This document shows positions 8,515 through 19,256 of a stretch of DNA of 64,000 nt, piece by piece. The first letter of the stretch is position 1. The number at the start of each line of letters is the position of its first letter. Source of the stretch: an uncultured Alphaproteobacteria bacterium (lineage in GTDB: Bacteria; Pseudomonadota; Alphaproteobacteria; HIMB59; GCA-002718135); contig CACNUO010000002.1 in the NCBI GenBank assembly GCA_902623585.1, forward strand, positions 1 through 64,000, written 5' to 3'. Both the position numbers and the translations under genes were made by a program. The notes below the pieces were generated by a model. The model was not told the DNA's origin. It saw only the letters and a list, made by a program, of their open reading frames with translations, and did not search any database.

Positions 8515-10749
8515 ATGAATATTAAAAAAGTAGTAGTAATAGGATCTGGCACTATGGGCAGTGGAATCGCAGCCCAAATAGCAAATGCTAATATTGATGT
8601 TACACTTCTAGACTTACCTTCAAAAGAAGGATCTAGAAACCAAATTACAGAAAACGCTAAAGAAAGAATTAAAAAATCACGACCCCCACTTTTAGTAGAA
8701 AAAAACAAAGCAGAATTAATTAAGGTTGGAAATATTGAGGATGACTTTAATGAAGTTGCGGAAGCTGATTGGGTTGTGGAGGCTGTTGTTGAGAGAATAG
8801 ATATTAAACATAACATTTATGATAAAATTCAGACTACAAGAAAGAACAATTCTATAATTTCATCTAATACATCTACAATTCCATTGAAAATCTTATCTGC
8901 AAATATGTCAGATGAAATGAAAAAAAATTTTTGCATTACTCATTTTTTTAACCCAGTTCGATATATGGCATTGCTCGAGATAGTAACTGAAGAAGTTAAT
9001 GACATTGAAAAAATAAATTTATTAAAACAATTTTGTGATGAAAAACTTGGTAAAGGTGTAATTATTTGTAACGACACTCCAGGATTTATTGGAAATAGAA
9101 TTGGGGTTTATGCAATGCAAGTTGCTATGACTGAAGCTTTTAAAATGAAGATATCAATTGAAGAAGCTGATGCAGTATTTGGAAGACCAATGGGTATCCC
9201 GAAGACTGGAATTTTTGGGCTATACGACTTAATTGGTATCGATTTGATGGCTGATGTTTTAAAAAGTTTTATCAAAGAACTCCCAAAAGAAGATCCTTTC
9301 CACGAGGTTGCACAAGAAATTCCATTGGTCACAAAACTTATTGAAACTGGGTATACAGGAAGAAAAGGTAAGGGTGGTTTTTATAGAATGAATAAATCTG
9401 ATGGTAAAAAAATTCTTGAAGCAATTAATTTAGAAACTGGCGAGTATCACCCAAGTCAGAAATTTAATTTAGGTATGGGAGATAAAATTGATATAAATAA
9501 ACTCATTCAAAGAAAAGACAAATACGGTGAATATGCAAAATCAATTCTGACAAAAGTAATTAGGTATGCTGCATATTTAATCCCTGATGTATCATCAAAA
9601 TATATAGACATAGATGATGCACTAAGATTAGGTTTTAATTGGACTGCTGGCCCTTTTGAAATGCTTTCAAATATTGATACAAAAAATTTTATTGATCAAA
9701 ATACTGATATTAAATTCTTTAAAGATCTAAGGGGAGTTTTTGAATTTAATAAAAGACCTGGATATTTAGATTCTAGTATTGATAATTTAAGATCGTTAAA
9801 TTTACAAAAAACTTTTGAAAACCCTTCTGCTAATATTAAAAATGCTTCATCATATCAGGTTGTTGAATTTACTACTAAGGCAAACGCTTTAGATACTGAC
9901 TCTATGTTAGCTTTAAAAGAAGCTGCTCAAAATAATAAAAGCACAATTGTGATTAATGATGCAATGCAATTTTCTGCTGGTGTAAATTTAAATTATGTCA
10001 TGGAATTTGCTAAAAATAATGAATGGTCTAACATTGAAAAATTTATAATTGATTTCCAACAAACGTGTAAAACAATAAAATATGCAGATAAGCCTTTTAT
10101 TGCTGCGCCATCAGGACTTGCTATTGGCGGTGGTTTTGAAGTGGTATTGCATTGTGATTATAACGTTGCTCATACAAATGTTGTTCTTGGACTAGTTGAA
10201 TCTTTAGTTGGACTCATTCCTGCTGGTGGGGGTTGTAAGGAAATGCTGTGGCGTTGGTTACAAACTCCAGAAGGTAAAGAAAATTCTGAACATGCGTCTA
10301 TGAAAGTTTTTGATCTTATTGGTTATGCTATTACTGCTACCTCACCAAATGAAGCGCTTCCAAATCAATTCTTTTTAGAAAAGGATAAGGTGGTAATAAA
10401 TAGAGACAGACAATTATCAACGGCTATCGATTTATTAAATAATATTGAGGGAGGTTATGAAAAACCATCTCAACCTAAATTCAATTTAGGCGGTAGTGCT
10501 GTCAAAGATAAAATGTTTGAAAAACTTGAAGCACTATATAATGAAAATAAAATTTTAGACCACGGATTAGAAGTAGGTAAGCAAATTGCTTTTGTGCTTA
10601 GTGGTGGAAATACAAATATTGATAATGAATTAAGTGAAGATGATCTTTATAATCTTGAATTGGAAGCTTTCATGAGACTTATCCAGATGCCCAAAACTCA
10701 AGAGCGAATAAAACATACACTTGAAACTGGAAAACCATTAGTAAATTAA
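8515..10749 (+). CDS. 3-hydroxyacyl-CoA dehydrogenase / enoyl-CoA hydratase (FadB/FadN-like)
   Basis: N-term VVIGSGTMGSGIAAQIANANI; HFFNPVRYMALLEIV; C-terminal crotonase-like segment APSGLAIGGGFEVVLHCDYNVA. Confidence 0.88.
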   Translation: MNIKKVVVIGSGTMGSGIAAQIANANIDVTLLDLPSKEGSRNQITENAKERIKKSRPPLLVEKNKAELIKVGNIEDDFNEVAEADWVVEAVVERIDIKHNIYDKIQTTRKNNSIISSNTSTIPLKILSANMSDEMKKNFCITHFFNPVRYMALLEIVTEEVNDIEKINLLKQFCDEKLGKGVIICNDTPGFIGNRIGVYAMQVAMTEAFKMKISIEEADAVFGRPMGIPKTGIFGLYDLIGIDLMADVLKSFIKELPKEDPFHEVAQEIPLVTKLIETGYTGRKGKGGFYRMNKSDGKKILEAINLETGEYHPSQKFNLGMGDKIDINKLIQRKDKYGEYAKSILTKVIRYAAYLIPDVSSKYIDIDDALRLGFNWTAGPFEMLSNIDTKNFIDQNTDIKFFKDLRGVFEFNKRPGYLDSSIDNLRSLNLQKTFENPSANIKNASSYQVVEFTTKANALDTDSMLALKEAAQNNKSTIVINDAMQFSAGVNLNYVMEFAKNNEWSNIEKFIIDFQQTCKTIKYADKPFIAAPSGLAIGGGFEVVLHCDYNVAHTNVVLGLVESLVGLIPAGGGCKEMLWRWLQTPEGKENSEHASMKVFDLIGYAITATSPNEALPNQFFLEKDKVVINRDRQLSTAIDLLNNIEGGYEKPSQPKFNLGGSAVKDKMFEKLEALYNENKILDHGLEVGKQIAFVLSGGNTNIDNELSEDDLYNLELEAFMRLIQMPKTQERIKHTLETGKPLVN

Positions 10750-10787
10750 ATTAATTTCTTGTAGTATTTGATCCTTTAAGGAAACAG

Positions 10788-12419
10788 ATGAGTAATTTTG
10801 ATACAAACCTAGATAAAAATTCAGCCAATTTTGTTCCACTATCACCATTAAGTTTTATAACTCGCGTGAAAGATATTTATCCAAACTATGACTCTTTAGT
10901 TTATGGAAAAAGAAGTTACACTTGGCTTGAAACCTATAATCGATGTACCAAGTTTGCTAGTGCATTAGCAAAAAAAGGAATTACAAAAGGAAGTACCGTT
11001 TCAATCATAGCGGCAAATACTCCAGAATTATTCGAAGCACATTATTCTATCCCAATGACTGGCGGCGTTATTAATACGATCAATACTAGACTTGATGCAG
11101 ATACAATTGCGTATATCCTAGATCATAGTGATGCAAAACTTCTTATAACTGATACTCAATTTTCACCTACAATGAAAAAGGCTTTAAAAATATATGGGAA
11201 GAATATTCCTATTATTGACATTCATGATGATCAGGCAGTTTTTAAAGATGGTGAGGGTGAACAAATTGGAGAAATGACATATGAAGAATTTTTACAAACA
11301 GGTGATGACAATTATAATTGGTCTTTACCGGAAGATGAATGGCAAGCAATCTCACTAAGCTATACATCAGGCACAACTGGTAAACCAAAAGGTGTTGTGT
11401 ATCACCACCGTGGATCATATTTAATGTCTACAGGAAGTGTTACGGCATGGAACATGCCTAATAAATTAACATTTCTTTATACTGTTCCAATGTTCCACTG
11501 TAACGGATGGGGCTACCCTTGGACAGCCGCTTTAATACATGCAAAGATAATTTGCTGCAGGTACATTGTTGCAAAAGATATTTATAATTTAATAGATAAA
11601 TACAAAGTAACTCATTTTGGAGGCGCTCCCATAGTTTTAAGTTTAATTGCTAACGCAGATGTGAGAGATAAAAAGGAAATAAATCATAAAGTGTATGTAT
11701 TAACTGCTGGAGCTCCACCGACGAGTGCAATTCTTGAAAAGATGGATAACTTAGGTTTTGAAGTTATGCATGTATATGGGTTAACAGAAACATACGGCCA
11801 TATTCTTCAATGCGCCTGGAATGAAGAATGGGAGTCACAATCAAAATCTGAAAAAGCTGATATTAAAGCAAGACAAGGTGTTCGTTATCCAAATACTGAA
11901 GAAGTTTGTGTCGCAGATCCAGAGACCTATGAAAAAGTTCCAATGGATGGAGAAACCATGGGAGAGATTTTAATTCGAGGAAATGTTGTAATGAAAGGAT
12001 ATTACAAAAATAAAGAGGCGACTGAAACATCCATGAAAAAAGGATGGTTTCACTCTGGTGATTTAGCCGTTGTTTATCCTGATGGATATATTCAAATAAA
12101 AGATAGATCTAAAGATATTATAATTTCTGGAGGAGAAAATATTTCATCTGTGGAAGTGGAGAATGTTGTTGCAAAACATCCATCTGTTTCCTTGGTTGCA
12201 GTAGTTGCCAAACCAGATGAGAAGTGGGGTGAAACACCATGTGCTTTTGTAGAATTAGCACCTGGAAAAAATGCCACAGAAGAGGATATAATTCAGTTTT
12301 GTAAAGAAAATATGGCTGGATTTAAAAGACCAAAGCATGTAATCTTTGGCGAATTACCAAAAACTTCAACTGGGAAGATACAAAAGTTTGAATTAAGAAC
12401 AAAAGCAAAGGAGTTATAA
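10788..12419 (+). CDS. AMP-forming acyl-CoA synthetase (AlkK/DmdB-like)
   Basis: SLSYTSGTTGKPKGVVYHHRG, YGLTETYG, DRSKDIIISGGENISS, PKTSTGKIQKFELR. Confidence 0.88.
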   Translation: MSNFDTNLDKNSANFVPLSPLSFITRVKDIYPNYDSLVYGKRSYTWLETYNRCTKFASALAKKGITKGSTVSIIAANTPELFEAHYSIPMTGGVINTINTRLDADTIAYILDHSDAKLLITDTQFSPTMKKALKIYGKNIPIIDIHDDQAVFKDGEGEQIGEMTYEEFLQTGDDNYNWSLPEDEWQAISLSYTSGTTGKPKGVVYHHRGSYLMSTGSVTAWNMPNKLTFLYTVPMFHCNGWGYPWTAALIHAKIICCRYIVAKDIYNLIDKYKVTHFGGAPIVLSLIANADVRDKKEINHKVYVLTAGAPPTSAILEKMDNLGFEVMHVYGLTETYGHILQCAWNEEWESQSKSEKADIKARQGVRYPNTEEVCVADPETYEKVPMDGETMGEILIRGNVVMKGYYKNKEATETSMKKGWFHSGDLAVVYPDGYIQIKDRSKDIIISGGENISSVEVENVVAKHPSVSLVAVVAKPDEKWGETPCAFVELAPGKNATEEDIIQFCKENMAGFKRPKHVIFGELPKTSTGKIQKFELRTKAKEL

Positions 12420-13729
12420 TGGATCCAAAAACTTATAAATTTGACACACTCAGTCTACATGCCGGTTATCAACCAAGTAAAAACGCTGGCTCAAGACAAG
12501 TTCCAATTTATCAAACAACTTCATATATGTTTGATGATGTTGATCATGCGGCAGCACTTTTTAATTTAGAAAGAGGTGGTCATATTTATAGTCGTATGTC
12601 CAACCCAACAGTACAAGTCCTAGAAGAAAGAGTTTGTGCACTTGAAGGAGGAACAGCTGCTCTTGCAACTGCATCTGGAATGAGTGCAATATTTTTAACT
12701 ATTATGACTCTTTGTAACGCTGGCGATCACATGGTTGTTTCTTCTCAGCTTTACGGTGGAACAGTAAATTTATTTAGATTAACACTTCCAAAGTTTGGTA
12801 TTAAAACAACTTTTGTAAAACCAAGAGATACAGAAGGTTTTAAAAAAGCTATTCAACCAAATACTAAAGGAATTTTTGGTGAGCTTGTTGGTAATCCTGG
12901 TAATGAATTAATGAACATGCCTGAAGTTTCAAACATAGCAAAAGAAGCAGGTATCCCACTAATAATTGATAGTACTTATCAAACTCCTTATTTGTGCAGA
13001 CCTTTTGAACACGGAGCTGACCTTGTTGTACACTCACTAACTAAATGGATGAGTGGTAATGGTTCTTCTATGGCAGGAATATTAGTTGAAGGTGGAACTT
13101 TTGATTGGATGCAAAATGATAAATTTCCTTCTATGACAGAACCTTACGAGGGCTATCATGGACTATCATTTGCAGAAGAATTTGGTCCAACAGCTTTTAC
13201 AATGATGGCAAGAGCTGAGGGTATGAGAGATATGGGGCCTTGTTTAGCTCCTCAAAATGCTTGGAATATTTTACATGGTTTAGAAACTCTTTCTCTTCGA
13301 ATGGAAAAACATTGTTCTAATGCTTTGAAAATGGTTGAGTATTTATCAAATCATGAGAGTGTTGCTTGGGTTTCACATGCCAGCGCACCAGGACATCCAG
13401 ATAAAGAACTTGCAGAAAAAATTCTTCCTAAAGGAACTGGGTCAATGATTGCCTTTGGAATTAAAGGTGGAAAAGAAGCAGGTGCTGCTTTTATTAATAA
13501 TGTTAAACTTGCGTCACATTTAGCAAATGTTGGTGATGCAAGAACACTAGTTATACACCCAGCATCTGCAACACACTCACAAATGGATGAGGCAACTTTA
13601 AAATTTGCTGGGTTATCTCATGATATGATTAGATTATCTGTTGGCTTAGAAGACTTTGAAGATATTGTAAACGATTTCGAAGATGGATTCAGAGCTGCAA
13701 AAAAACCTCGTTTAGTTGCAAACAAATAA
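12419..13729 (+). CDS. metY: O-acetylhomoserine sulfhydrylase/aminocarboxypropyltransferase
   Basis: Cys/Met PLP family: LSLHAGYQPSKNAGSRQVPIYQTTSYMF, HSLTKWMSGNGSSMAGILVEGG. Confidence 0.9.
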   Translation: MDPKTYKFDTLSLHAGYQPSKNAGSRQVPIYQTTSYMFDDVDHAAALFNLERGGHIYSRMSNPTVQVLEERVCALEGGTAALATASGMSAIFLTIMTLCNAGDHMVVSSQLYGGTVNLFRLTLPKFGIKTTFVKPRDTEGFKKAIQPNTKGIFGELVGNPGNELMNMPEVSNIAKEAGIPLIIDSTYQTPYLCRPFEHGADLVVHSLTKWMSGNGSSMAGILVEGGTFDWMQNDKFPSMTEPYEGYHGLSFAEEFGPTAFTMMARAEGMRDMGPCLAPQNAWNILHGLETLSLRMEKHCSNALKMVEYLSNHESVAWVSHASAPGHPDKELAEKILPKGTGSMIAFGIKGGKEAGAAFINNVKLASHLANVGDARTLVIHPASATHSQMDEATLKFAGLSHDMIRLSVGLEDFEDIVNDFEDGFRAAKKPRLVANK

Positions 13730-14548
13730 ATGAAGTTTAAAGTTCGTGGAATTGATACGTTTGCCTCCACTGGAGGCAGACCTTTTAATAAAAATAAACC
13801 CCTTATAATATTCGTTCACGGCAGTGGACTAAGTCACATGGTTTGGGTTTTACAAACACGCTACTTTGCATTCCGTGGATATAGTGTTTTAGCCGTTGAT
13901 TTACCAGGTCATGGACTTTCTTCTGGTGAAAGTTTAAAAACTATTGAAGAAATGGGAAACTGGGTTGGCGATGTAATTGAAGCAGTTGGATGTAAAGAAG
14001 CTTCACTTGTTGGACATTCTCAAGGATGTCTTGTAACAATGGAATGTGTTGCTCAACATCCAGAAAAAATTAAAACGTTAACTCTTATGGGTGGTGCATC
14101 TGCAATTCCAATGAATCCTGAACTATTAAGGCTTGCTGAAGAGAGTAATCCTAAGGCTGTTGATCTTATGATGGATTTTGCGCACGGGCCTGCAGGACAT
14201 TTTGGAGGTCATCCTGTTCCTGGCTTATATCACCTAAATGTTGGTTCTATGATAGTTCAAAATAAAGAAATTAAAGATACCTTAGGTGTGGATTTTAGAG
14301 CATGCGATAATTATAAAAACGGACCTGAGATTGCTAAAAAATTAGATTTACCAACTCTCTCTATATTAGGTGCACAAGATAGAATGTGCCGTTTAAAAGA
14401 TGGAAAAATTCTTGCTGATTATATTAAAGGCTCGCAAGTAAAGATTATTGAAGATTGTGGTCATATGATGCTACTAGAAGAAGCAGATCAAACATTAGAA
14501 ATTCTAAAGAAATTCATAGCTGAAAACTATCCATTACCAATAAGTTAA
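13730..14548 (+). CDS. Alpha/beta hydrolase
   Basis: IIFVHGSGLSHMVW, VGHSQGCLV nucleophile elbow, C-terminal DCGHMMLLEE His; starts directly after metY stop. Confidence 0.85.
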   Translation: MKFKVRGIDTFASTGGRPFNKNKPLIIFVHGSGLSHMVWVLQTRYFAFRGYSVLAVDLPGHGLSSGESLKTIEEMGNWVGDVIEAVGCKEASLVGHSQGCLVTMECVAQHPEKIKTLTLMGGASAIPMNPELLRLAEESNPKAVDLMMDFAHGPAGHFGGHPVPGLYHLNVGSMIVQNKEIKDTLGVDFRACDNYKNGPEIAKKLDLPTLSILGAQDRMCRLKDGKILADYIKGSQVKIIEDCGHMMLLEEADQTLEILKKFIAENYPLPIS

Positions 14549-14582
14549 ATTTAAAAATTTTTAGTAATAAATATTTTTGTTA

Positions 14583-14765
14583 CTACTTATTTTCTTCTTT
14601 ATCAGGTCTTGTAAGTTCTTCGAGTTTACGCATTTCCTCTTCCATTTTAAGTCTTTCTTGCTCTTCACGTTTCTTTTTGCGCTCCTCAGCTTTCATTTTT
14701 AGCTTAAGCTCTTTTTGCATTTTGCGATCGCCCGCTTTAGATTTATGATTAAAGTGTATGCCCAT
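14583..14765 (-). CDS. Small highly charged predicted coiled-coil protein
   Basis: 60-aa ORF, Lys/Glu-rich helix; no family assigned. Confidence 0.45.
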   Translation of the reverse strand: MGIHFNHKSKAGDRKMQKELKLKMKAEERKKKREEQERLKMEEEMRKLEELTRPDKEENK

Positions 14766-14820
14766 ATGAACCCTGCGTCTATATACTAAATATTATGAAA
14801 TATTTCTAGACTCTAATTTG

Positions 14821-15015
14821 CTAATTTCTAGCTAACCAAACAATTACAACAAAGACAAATATAGCTATTGCTTGGAAAAGCACTCTTAAACGCATTAATT
14901 TATTACTATGATTTTTATTTAGTTTTCCATTTACTGCCATAGCAATAACACCAATTACTACTACAGCAAGTGTTGCAGCCATAAACAACACTAATATTAT
15001 TTGCATTGTGCTCAT
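14821..15015 (-). CDS. Twin-transmembrane-helix small protein (HIG1-like)
   Basis: Two hydrophobic helices separated by NGKLNKNHSNKLMRLRV. Confidence 0.7.
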   Translation of the reverse strand: MSTMQIILVLFMAATLAVVVIGVIAMAVNGKLNKNHSNKLMRLRVLFQAIAIFVFVVIVWLARN

Positions 15016-15077
15016 ATAAATATCTATATAAAACTTTTATTTTATGAAACAAGATGTCCTAAATAAAGCGTTTGTTT

Positions 15078-15752
15078 ATGGTTGAAATTTTAAAAGGTCC
15101 ATCACTTACTAAACACCAAAATCCAAAAAAATTGATGATTATGCTTCATGGATATGGAGATAACGCTACCAATTTCATTCAAATTGCGAATTTAATAGAT
15201 CAAGATGACTTTGAGATGAAATATGTTGCATTAAATGCACCAGATACAATTCAAGATTATCCTATGGGGTATGAGTGGTTTCAGCTTTACCTAAATGGCA
15301 TACATATTTCTAATGCTAGTGCAAAAGAATATGATGTAGCCAAAAAAAAAATATCTGAGAATGTAACAAAAATTCATAACTCTATTTCTCTTTTATTAGA
15401 AAATTTAGATTTAGAAATGACCGATTGTTTTGTTATGGGTTTTTCTCAAGGAGGTATGATGGCTTTTGAACTTGGGCAGATAGTACAAAATCAGTTGGCA
15501 GGCTTAGCAATTATATCTTCAAGAATTATATCAAAAGAGCACAAGCCTAATAATGCATTTTTAAAAACACCAATTTTTATTTCTCATGGCGGCCATGACG
15601 CTGTTTTGCCTATTTCCAATTATAATGATTCAGTTCAAGTATTAAAAAATTACAATTACAATTTTGAAAATTATCTTATTGAAAAAGATGAGCACACAAT
15701 GTCACAAGAAACAATAACTTTATTCCAAAATTTTATTAAAAAAAATATTTAA
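15078..15752 (+). CDS. Phospholipase/carboxylesterase family hydrolase
   Basis: MLHGYGDNATNFIQIA, VMGFSQGGMMAFELG, SHGGHDAVLPI; ATG at 15078 preferred. Confidence 0.85.
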   Translation: MVEILKGPSLTKHQNPKKLMIMLHGYGDNATNFIQIANLIDQDDFEMKYVALNAPDTIQDYPMGYEWFQLYLNGIHISNASAKEYDVAKKKISENVTKIHNSISLLLENLDLEMTDCFVMGFSQGGMMAFELGQIVQNQLAGLAIISSRIISKEHKPNNAFLKTPIFISHGGHDAVLPISNYNDSVQVLKNYNYNFENYLIEKDEHTMSQETITLFQNFIKKNI

Positions 15753-15816
15753 AGTAATCGAATCTTCATATTATATTACTATTTGAATAATATGACTTGG
15801 GTGAGTAGAAACTAAA

Positions 15817-16371
15817 ATGAGTACCGCAGAAAATCCAGCTTTGGTTCTTAATGCTGATTTTCGGCCACTATCGTATTATCCACTTTCCTTATGCTCATGG
15901 CAAGATGCCATAAAAGCCGTATTTCTTGAAAGAGTTTCAGTGATTGAAAATTATGAGCATGAAGTTCATTCTCCAAACCTTACTTTTAAGTTACCAAGTG
16001 TAATTGCACTTAAAGATTATGTAACGCCTCAAAGAAGACCAGCGTTCACTCGTTTTAATGTATTTTTAAGAGATAATTTTACTTGCCAGTATTGTACCAA
16101 TCGTTTCCCTGCAAATGAACTAACATTTGATCATTTAGTTCCTAAATGTCTGAATGGTAAAACTACTTGGGAAAACGTTGTGTCTGCATGTACATCCTGT
16201 AATCTAAAAAAAGGAAGAAAACTTATACAGAATACAGATATGAAACTTTTTAAAAAACCTCTCCGACCATCATCAATTCAACTACAAAATAATGGAAGAA
16301 ATTTCCCTCCTAATTTTTTACATGAAACTTGGAGAGATTATTTATATTGGGATACTGAATTAGAAAATTAA
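15817..16371 (+). CDS. HNH endonuclease family protein
   Basis: CQYCTNRFPANELTFDHLVPKCLNGKTTWENVVSACTSCNLKKG. Confidence 0.88.
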   Translation: MSTAENPALVLNADFRPLSYYPLSLCSWQDAIKAVFLERVSVIENYEHEVHSPNLTFKLPSVIALKDYVTPQRRPAFTRFNVFLRDNFTCQYCTNRFPANELTFDHLVPKCLNGKTTWENVVSACTSCNLKKGRKLIQNTDMKLFKKPLRPSSIQLQNNGRNFPPNFLHETWRDYLYWDTELEN

Positions 16372-16937
16372 ATTTTTTTTGAGATAGCAATTGCAGTTTT
16401 GCATCCAAGTTCAATTATTTTTGACATAATTTTATATCCTGGTGCACTTTCTGCATCATGTTCTATTCCAATATCATGATGTTCAAGTTCATCATCTCTA
16501 AATTTGGAAATTGTTTTTTTTAAATCTTTGTGGTCATCTCCTAAGAGTTTTAATTGTTCTTGGTAATGTTCACCGATTACTTTTTCAACAGCAACAGTAC
16601 ATGCCATGGCAGCTTTTTCACCCATTAAGGCAGTGGATGCGCCAAGCGCATAACCTGCAACATTCCATAAAGGAAGGAGAGCAGTTGGTCTAACTCTATG
16701 TTCTAATATTAATTCATTGAATTTATCAATATGCTCTTGTTCTTGGTCAGCCATATGTTGAATTGTTTTTCCAAGTTTTGAGTTTTTCCCAAAAACTGCT
16801 ATTTGCCCATCATATATTTTAGTTGCACCATATTCACCTGCATGATCGACTCTTATGATTTCTTCCAAAACCTCCCTATGAGTAGTTCTATTTGACAAGG
16901 GTTTTTTTTTAGATGCTTTTTTCTTTTTTAATGCCAT
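16368..16937 (-). CDS. coq7: Demethoxyubiquinone hydroxylase (COQ7/UbiF-like diiron)
   Basis: RVDHAGEYGATKIYDGQ, DQEQEHIDKF, DDELEHHDIG motifs. Confidence 0.9.
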   Translation of the reverse strand: MALKKKKASKKKPLSNRTTHREVLEEIIRVDHAGEYGATKIYDGQIAVFGKNSKLGKTIQHMADQEQEHIDKFNELILEHRVRPTALLPLWNVAGYALGASTALMGEKAAMACTVAVEKVIGEHYQEQLKLLGDDHKDLKKTISKFRDDELEHHDIGIEHDAESAPGYKIMSKIIELGCKTAIAISKKI

Positions 16938-17403
16938 AGTATCTAGTTAAATAAATAGCATTTAAAATAAAAATAACTAGTAAAACAAACGTATTAATTG
17001 AAGCAGCAGAAATTCCAAAAAAACTCCATATAACCTCATCACAACTAATTACCTGCTTTGATAATATCTGAGATTTAAGGTCTGCAGTATTTTCACTTTT
17101 CGTTAGCATTGCTGAACAACCTGCTGGTCCTTTAAAAATTTTATTTTCAACTCCTACGTGCCATATAGAATAAAAAAGCCCATAAACTGATGCAAATTGA
17201 ATTACTAAATAAAGCCAAATTTTATTTAAATTTTTGAATAAAAATGTCAAAATTAAACATATTAAAATTAAATAATATGGATGTCTTTGCTTTAAACACA
17301 ATTCACATGGCTGAAGATTAAAAAAATATTCTGCAGTTAACGCTGATGATATCGAAATAAGCGAAATAAAAAATAAAAGTGTTATCCAATTACGAATTAT
17401 CAT
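16909..17403 (-). CDS. dsbB: Disulfide bond formation protein B
   Basis: CELCLKQRHPYY and GCS/SCDE cysteine regions; four TM helices. Confidence 0.82.
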   Translation of the reverse strand: MIIRNWITLLFFISLISISSALTAEYFFNLQPCELCLKQRHPYYLILICLILTFLFKNLNKIWLYLVIQFASVYGLFYSIWHVGVENKIFKGPAGCSAMLTKSENTADLKSQILSKQVISCDEVIWSFFGISAASINTFVLLVIFILNAIYLTRYYGIKKEKSI

Positions 17404-17984
17404 AAAAAACTAATTATAAAAACACTTCCAACAAGTAAAATAAAAAATACAATGGTTAAAATATTAAAATATTTATCAATAATTAACTTAATTTTTTCAC
17501 CAAAAAAATAAAGAAGAATTGCTATCAAATAAAATCTTAATCCTCGACCAATAATAGAAACAATAATAAACAAAAAAATATTTAATCCAAATACTCCGCT
17601 GGCAATAGTAATAAACTTATAAGGAAATGGAGTTATTCCAGCACCAAGAACAATCAATATACCAAATTCTTTGTAATAACTTTCAAAAATATTAAATGAA
17701 TTTTTTAGATGATAAAAGTCTACAATGTAAATACCTACTGAATTATAAAAAAAATATCCTATTGCATATCCTAGTATTCCACCTAGTACTGAAAACAGTG
17801 TACATATAAATGCGTAAAATAGAGCATTTGCTTTGGATGCTAATGCCATTGGTATAAGTAGTATATCTGGTGGAATTGGAAAAAATGAGCTTTCTGCAAA
17901 TGATATTAAACTTAAATACCACTTTGCATTTTTATGTTGCGCTTTTTCTAATGTCCAATTGTAAGTTCTTTTAAGAAAATTCAT
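17400..17984 (-). CDS. YqaA/SNARE-associated (DedA-like) membrane protein
   Basis: SFAESSFFPIPPDILLIPMALA; GAGITPFPYKFITIASGVFGLN. Confidence 0.8.
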   Translation of the reverse strand: MNFLKRTYNWTLEKAQHKNAKWYLSLISFAESSFFPIPPDILLIPMALASKANALFYAFICTLFSVLGGILGYAIGYFFYNSVGIYIVDFYHLKNSFNIFESYYKEFGILIVLGAGITPFPYKFITIASGVFGLNIFLFIIVSIIGRGLRFYLIAILLYFFGEKIKLIIDKYFNILTIVFFILLVGSVFIISFL

Positions 17985-18059
17985 TTAATTTATTTTTTTT
18001 ATAATTTTGATTTATACTATTAATGATTTTAAATCTAAATTATCATAAATGTTACTTAA

Positions 18060-19256
18060 ATGGAAAATATAGAGACTAAAGAATTAAAAACCGCATTTTA
18101 TGCAACCTTTTCACAAGGGTTCTTTGCAACATTAACCTTCAGTATGTTTATGGTAAATTCACCAATTCTTTTTGATTTGATTGATATGACAAAAATAGAA
18201 TTTTCTTTAGGATTTATTATTTTTGGTATTTGTAATGTAATTACAAATCAACTTACAACCCGTTTTTTACTCCCAAAAATAGGGAGCACAAATTGTTTAA
18301 TAATTGCGAGATTATTATACGCATTTATTCCATTCTCTATTTTTTACTTCTCTACTTATAATTTTTTTATTTTTGTGTCTATGTTGTGGGGTATATCTAT
18401 TGGCATACAAGCACCAAATATTTTTACGCAAGTTGCGATAATAGAAGAGAAAACAAAAAAAATCCTCAATCCAATATTTAAATCATCCTTTAATTTTGGT
18501 TTTCTTCTTGGTGCAGGCATATCTAGTTTATGTCTTGGTTTAGAAATTGACCCTGTCTATACTACTTTTATTGTAGGTTTGTGTGTTTTTATATCAACTT
18601 TGACTATGCATTTCTTTGGATTGAATATGAAATATGATGTTGTTAATAAGGATCCAAGATTTTCAATTCCAAATTATAAAATTATCATGTTTGCATCAAT
18701 TAACATGTGTATTATCGCATTTATGGGAATAATAATTCAATGGTCACCTTTATGGCTCGTTACCGATCTTTCTGCGCCAATTTTTTTAGTCGGTTCAATA
18801 GTTATTTTTTTCAATTTAGGTGAGATCATTAGTAATATGTTTGCGTCAAAATTAATTACAAAACTTGGTGAAGTTATTGTAGGTCCATGTTTTGCAATGA
18901 TTGGATCTACAATATTAGTGTTAAGTATTTTTTCTCAAAATATAATTATTATTTTTATAGCAATAACACTTTTTGGAATGTTAATTTCGAACGTTATGCC
19001 CATAGTATTTAGACAGGCAGTAAAAAATTCTCAAAATCCAATTCCAGTTACTATTTCTCATGTATCAAGTATTGCTTTTGTTGGAGCTATATTTGGACCT
19101 GCTGTTGTTGGAATTTCAGCTGAAACTTTTGGTTTAACATTTAATATGTATGCATTAGGCGTAATAATGTTTTTTATTGCTTTACTAATGTTTTTTATAA
19201 TGCGTGAAGATAAATTGGTAGGAGTAGAGGGAATCGAACCCACACCACCGAAGTGA
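18060..19256 (+). CDS. MFS transporter; annotated 3' end runs antisense into tRNA-Leu
   Basis: ~12 hydrophobic helices; C-terminal tail VGVEGIEPTPPK is encoded by the antisense of tRNA-Leu. Confidence 0.75.
   Translation: MENIETKELKTAFYATFSQGFFATLTFSMFMVNSPILFDLIDMTKIEFSLGFIIFGICNVITNQLTTRFLLPKIGSTNCLIIARLLYAFIPFSIFYFSTYNFFIFVSMLWGISIGIQAPNIFTQVAIIEEKTKKILNPIFKSSFNFGFLLGAGISSLCLGLEIDPVYTTFIVGLCVFISTLTMHFFGLNMKYDVVNKDPRFSIPNYKIIMFASINMCIIAFMGIIIQWSPLWLVTDLSAPIFLVGSIVIFFNLGEIISNMFASKLITKLGEVIVGPCFAMIGSTILVLSIFSQNIIIIFIAITLFGMLISNVMPIVFRQAVKNSQNPIPVTISHVSSIAFVGAIFGPAVVGISAETFGLTFNMYALGVIMFFIALLMFFIMREDKLVGVEGIEPTPPK

Noticed and set aside
8511-8816. 101-aa minus ORF overlapping the start of the hydroxyacyl-CoA dehydrogenase gene
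   Set aside because: Antisense to the conserved Rossmann motif of the plus-strand gene; Ser/Leu-rich reverse-frame artefact.
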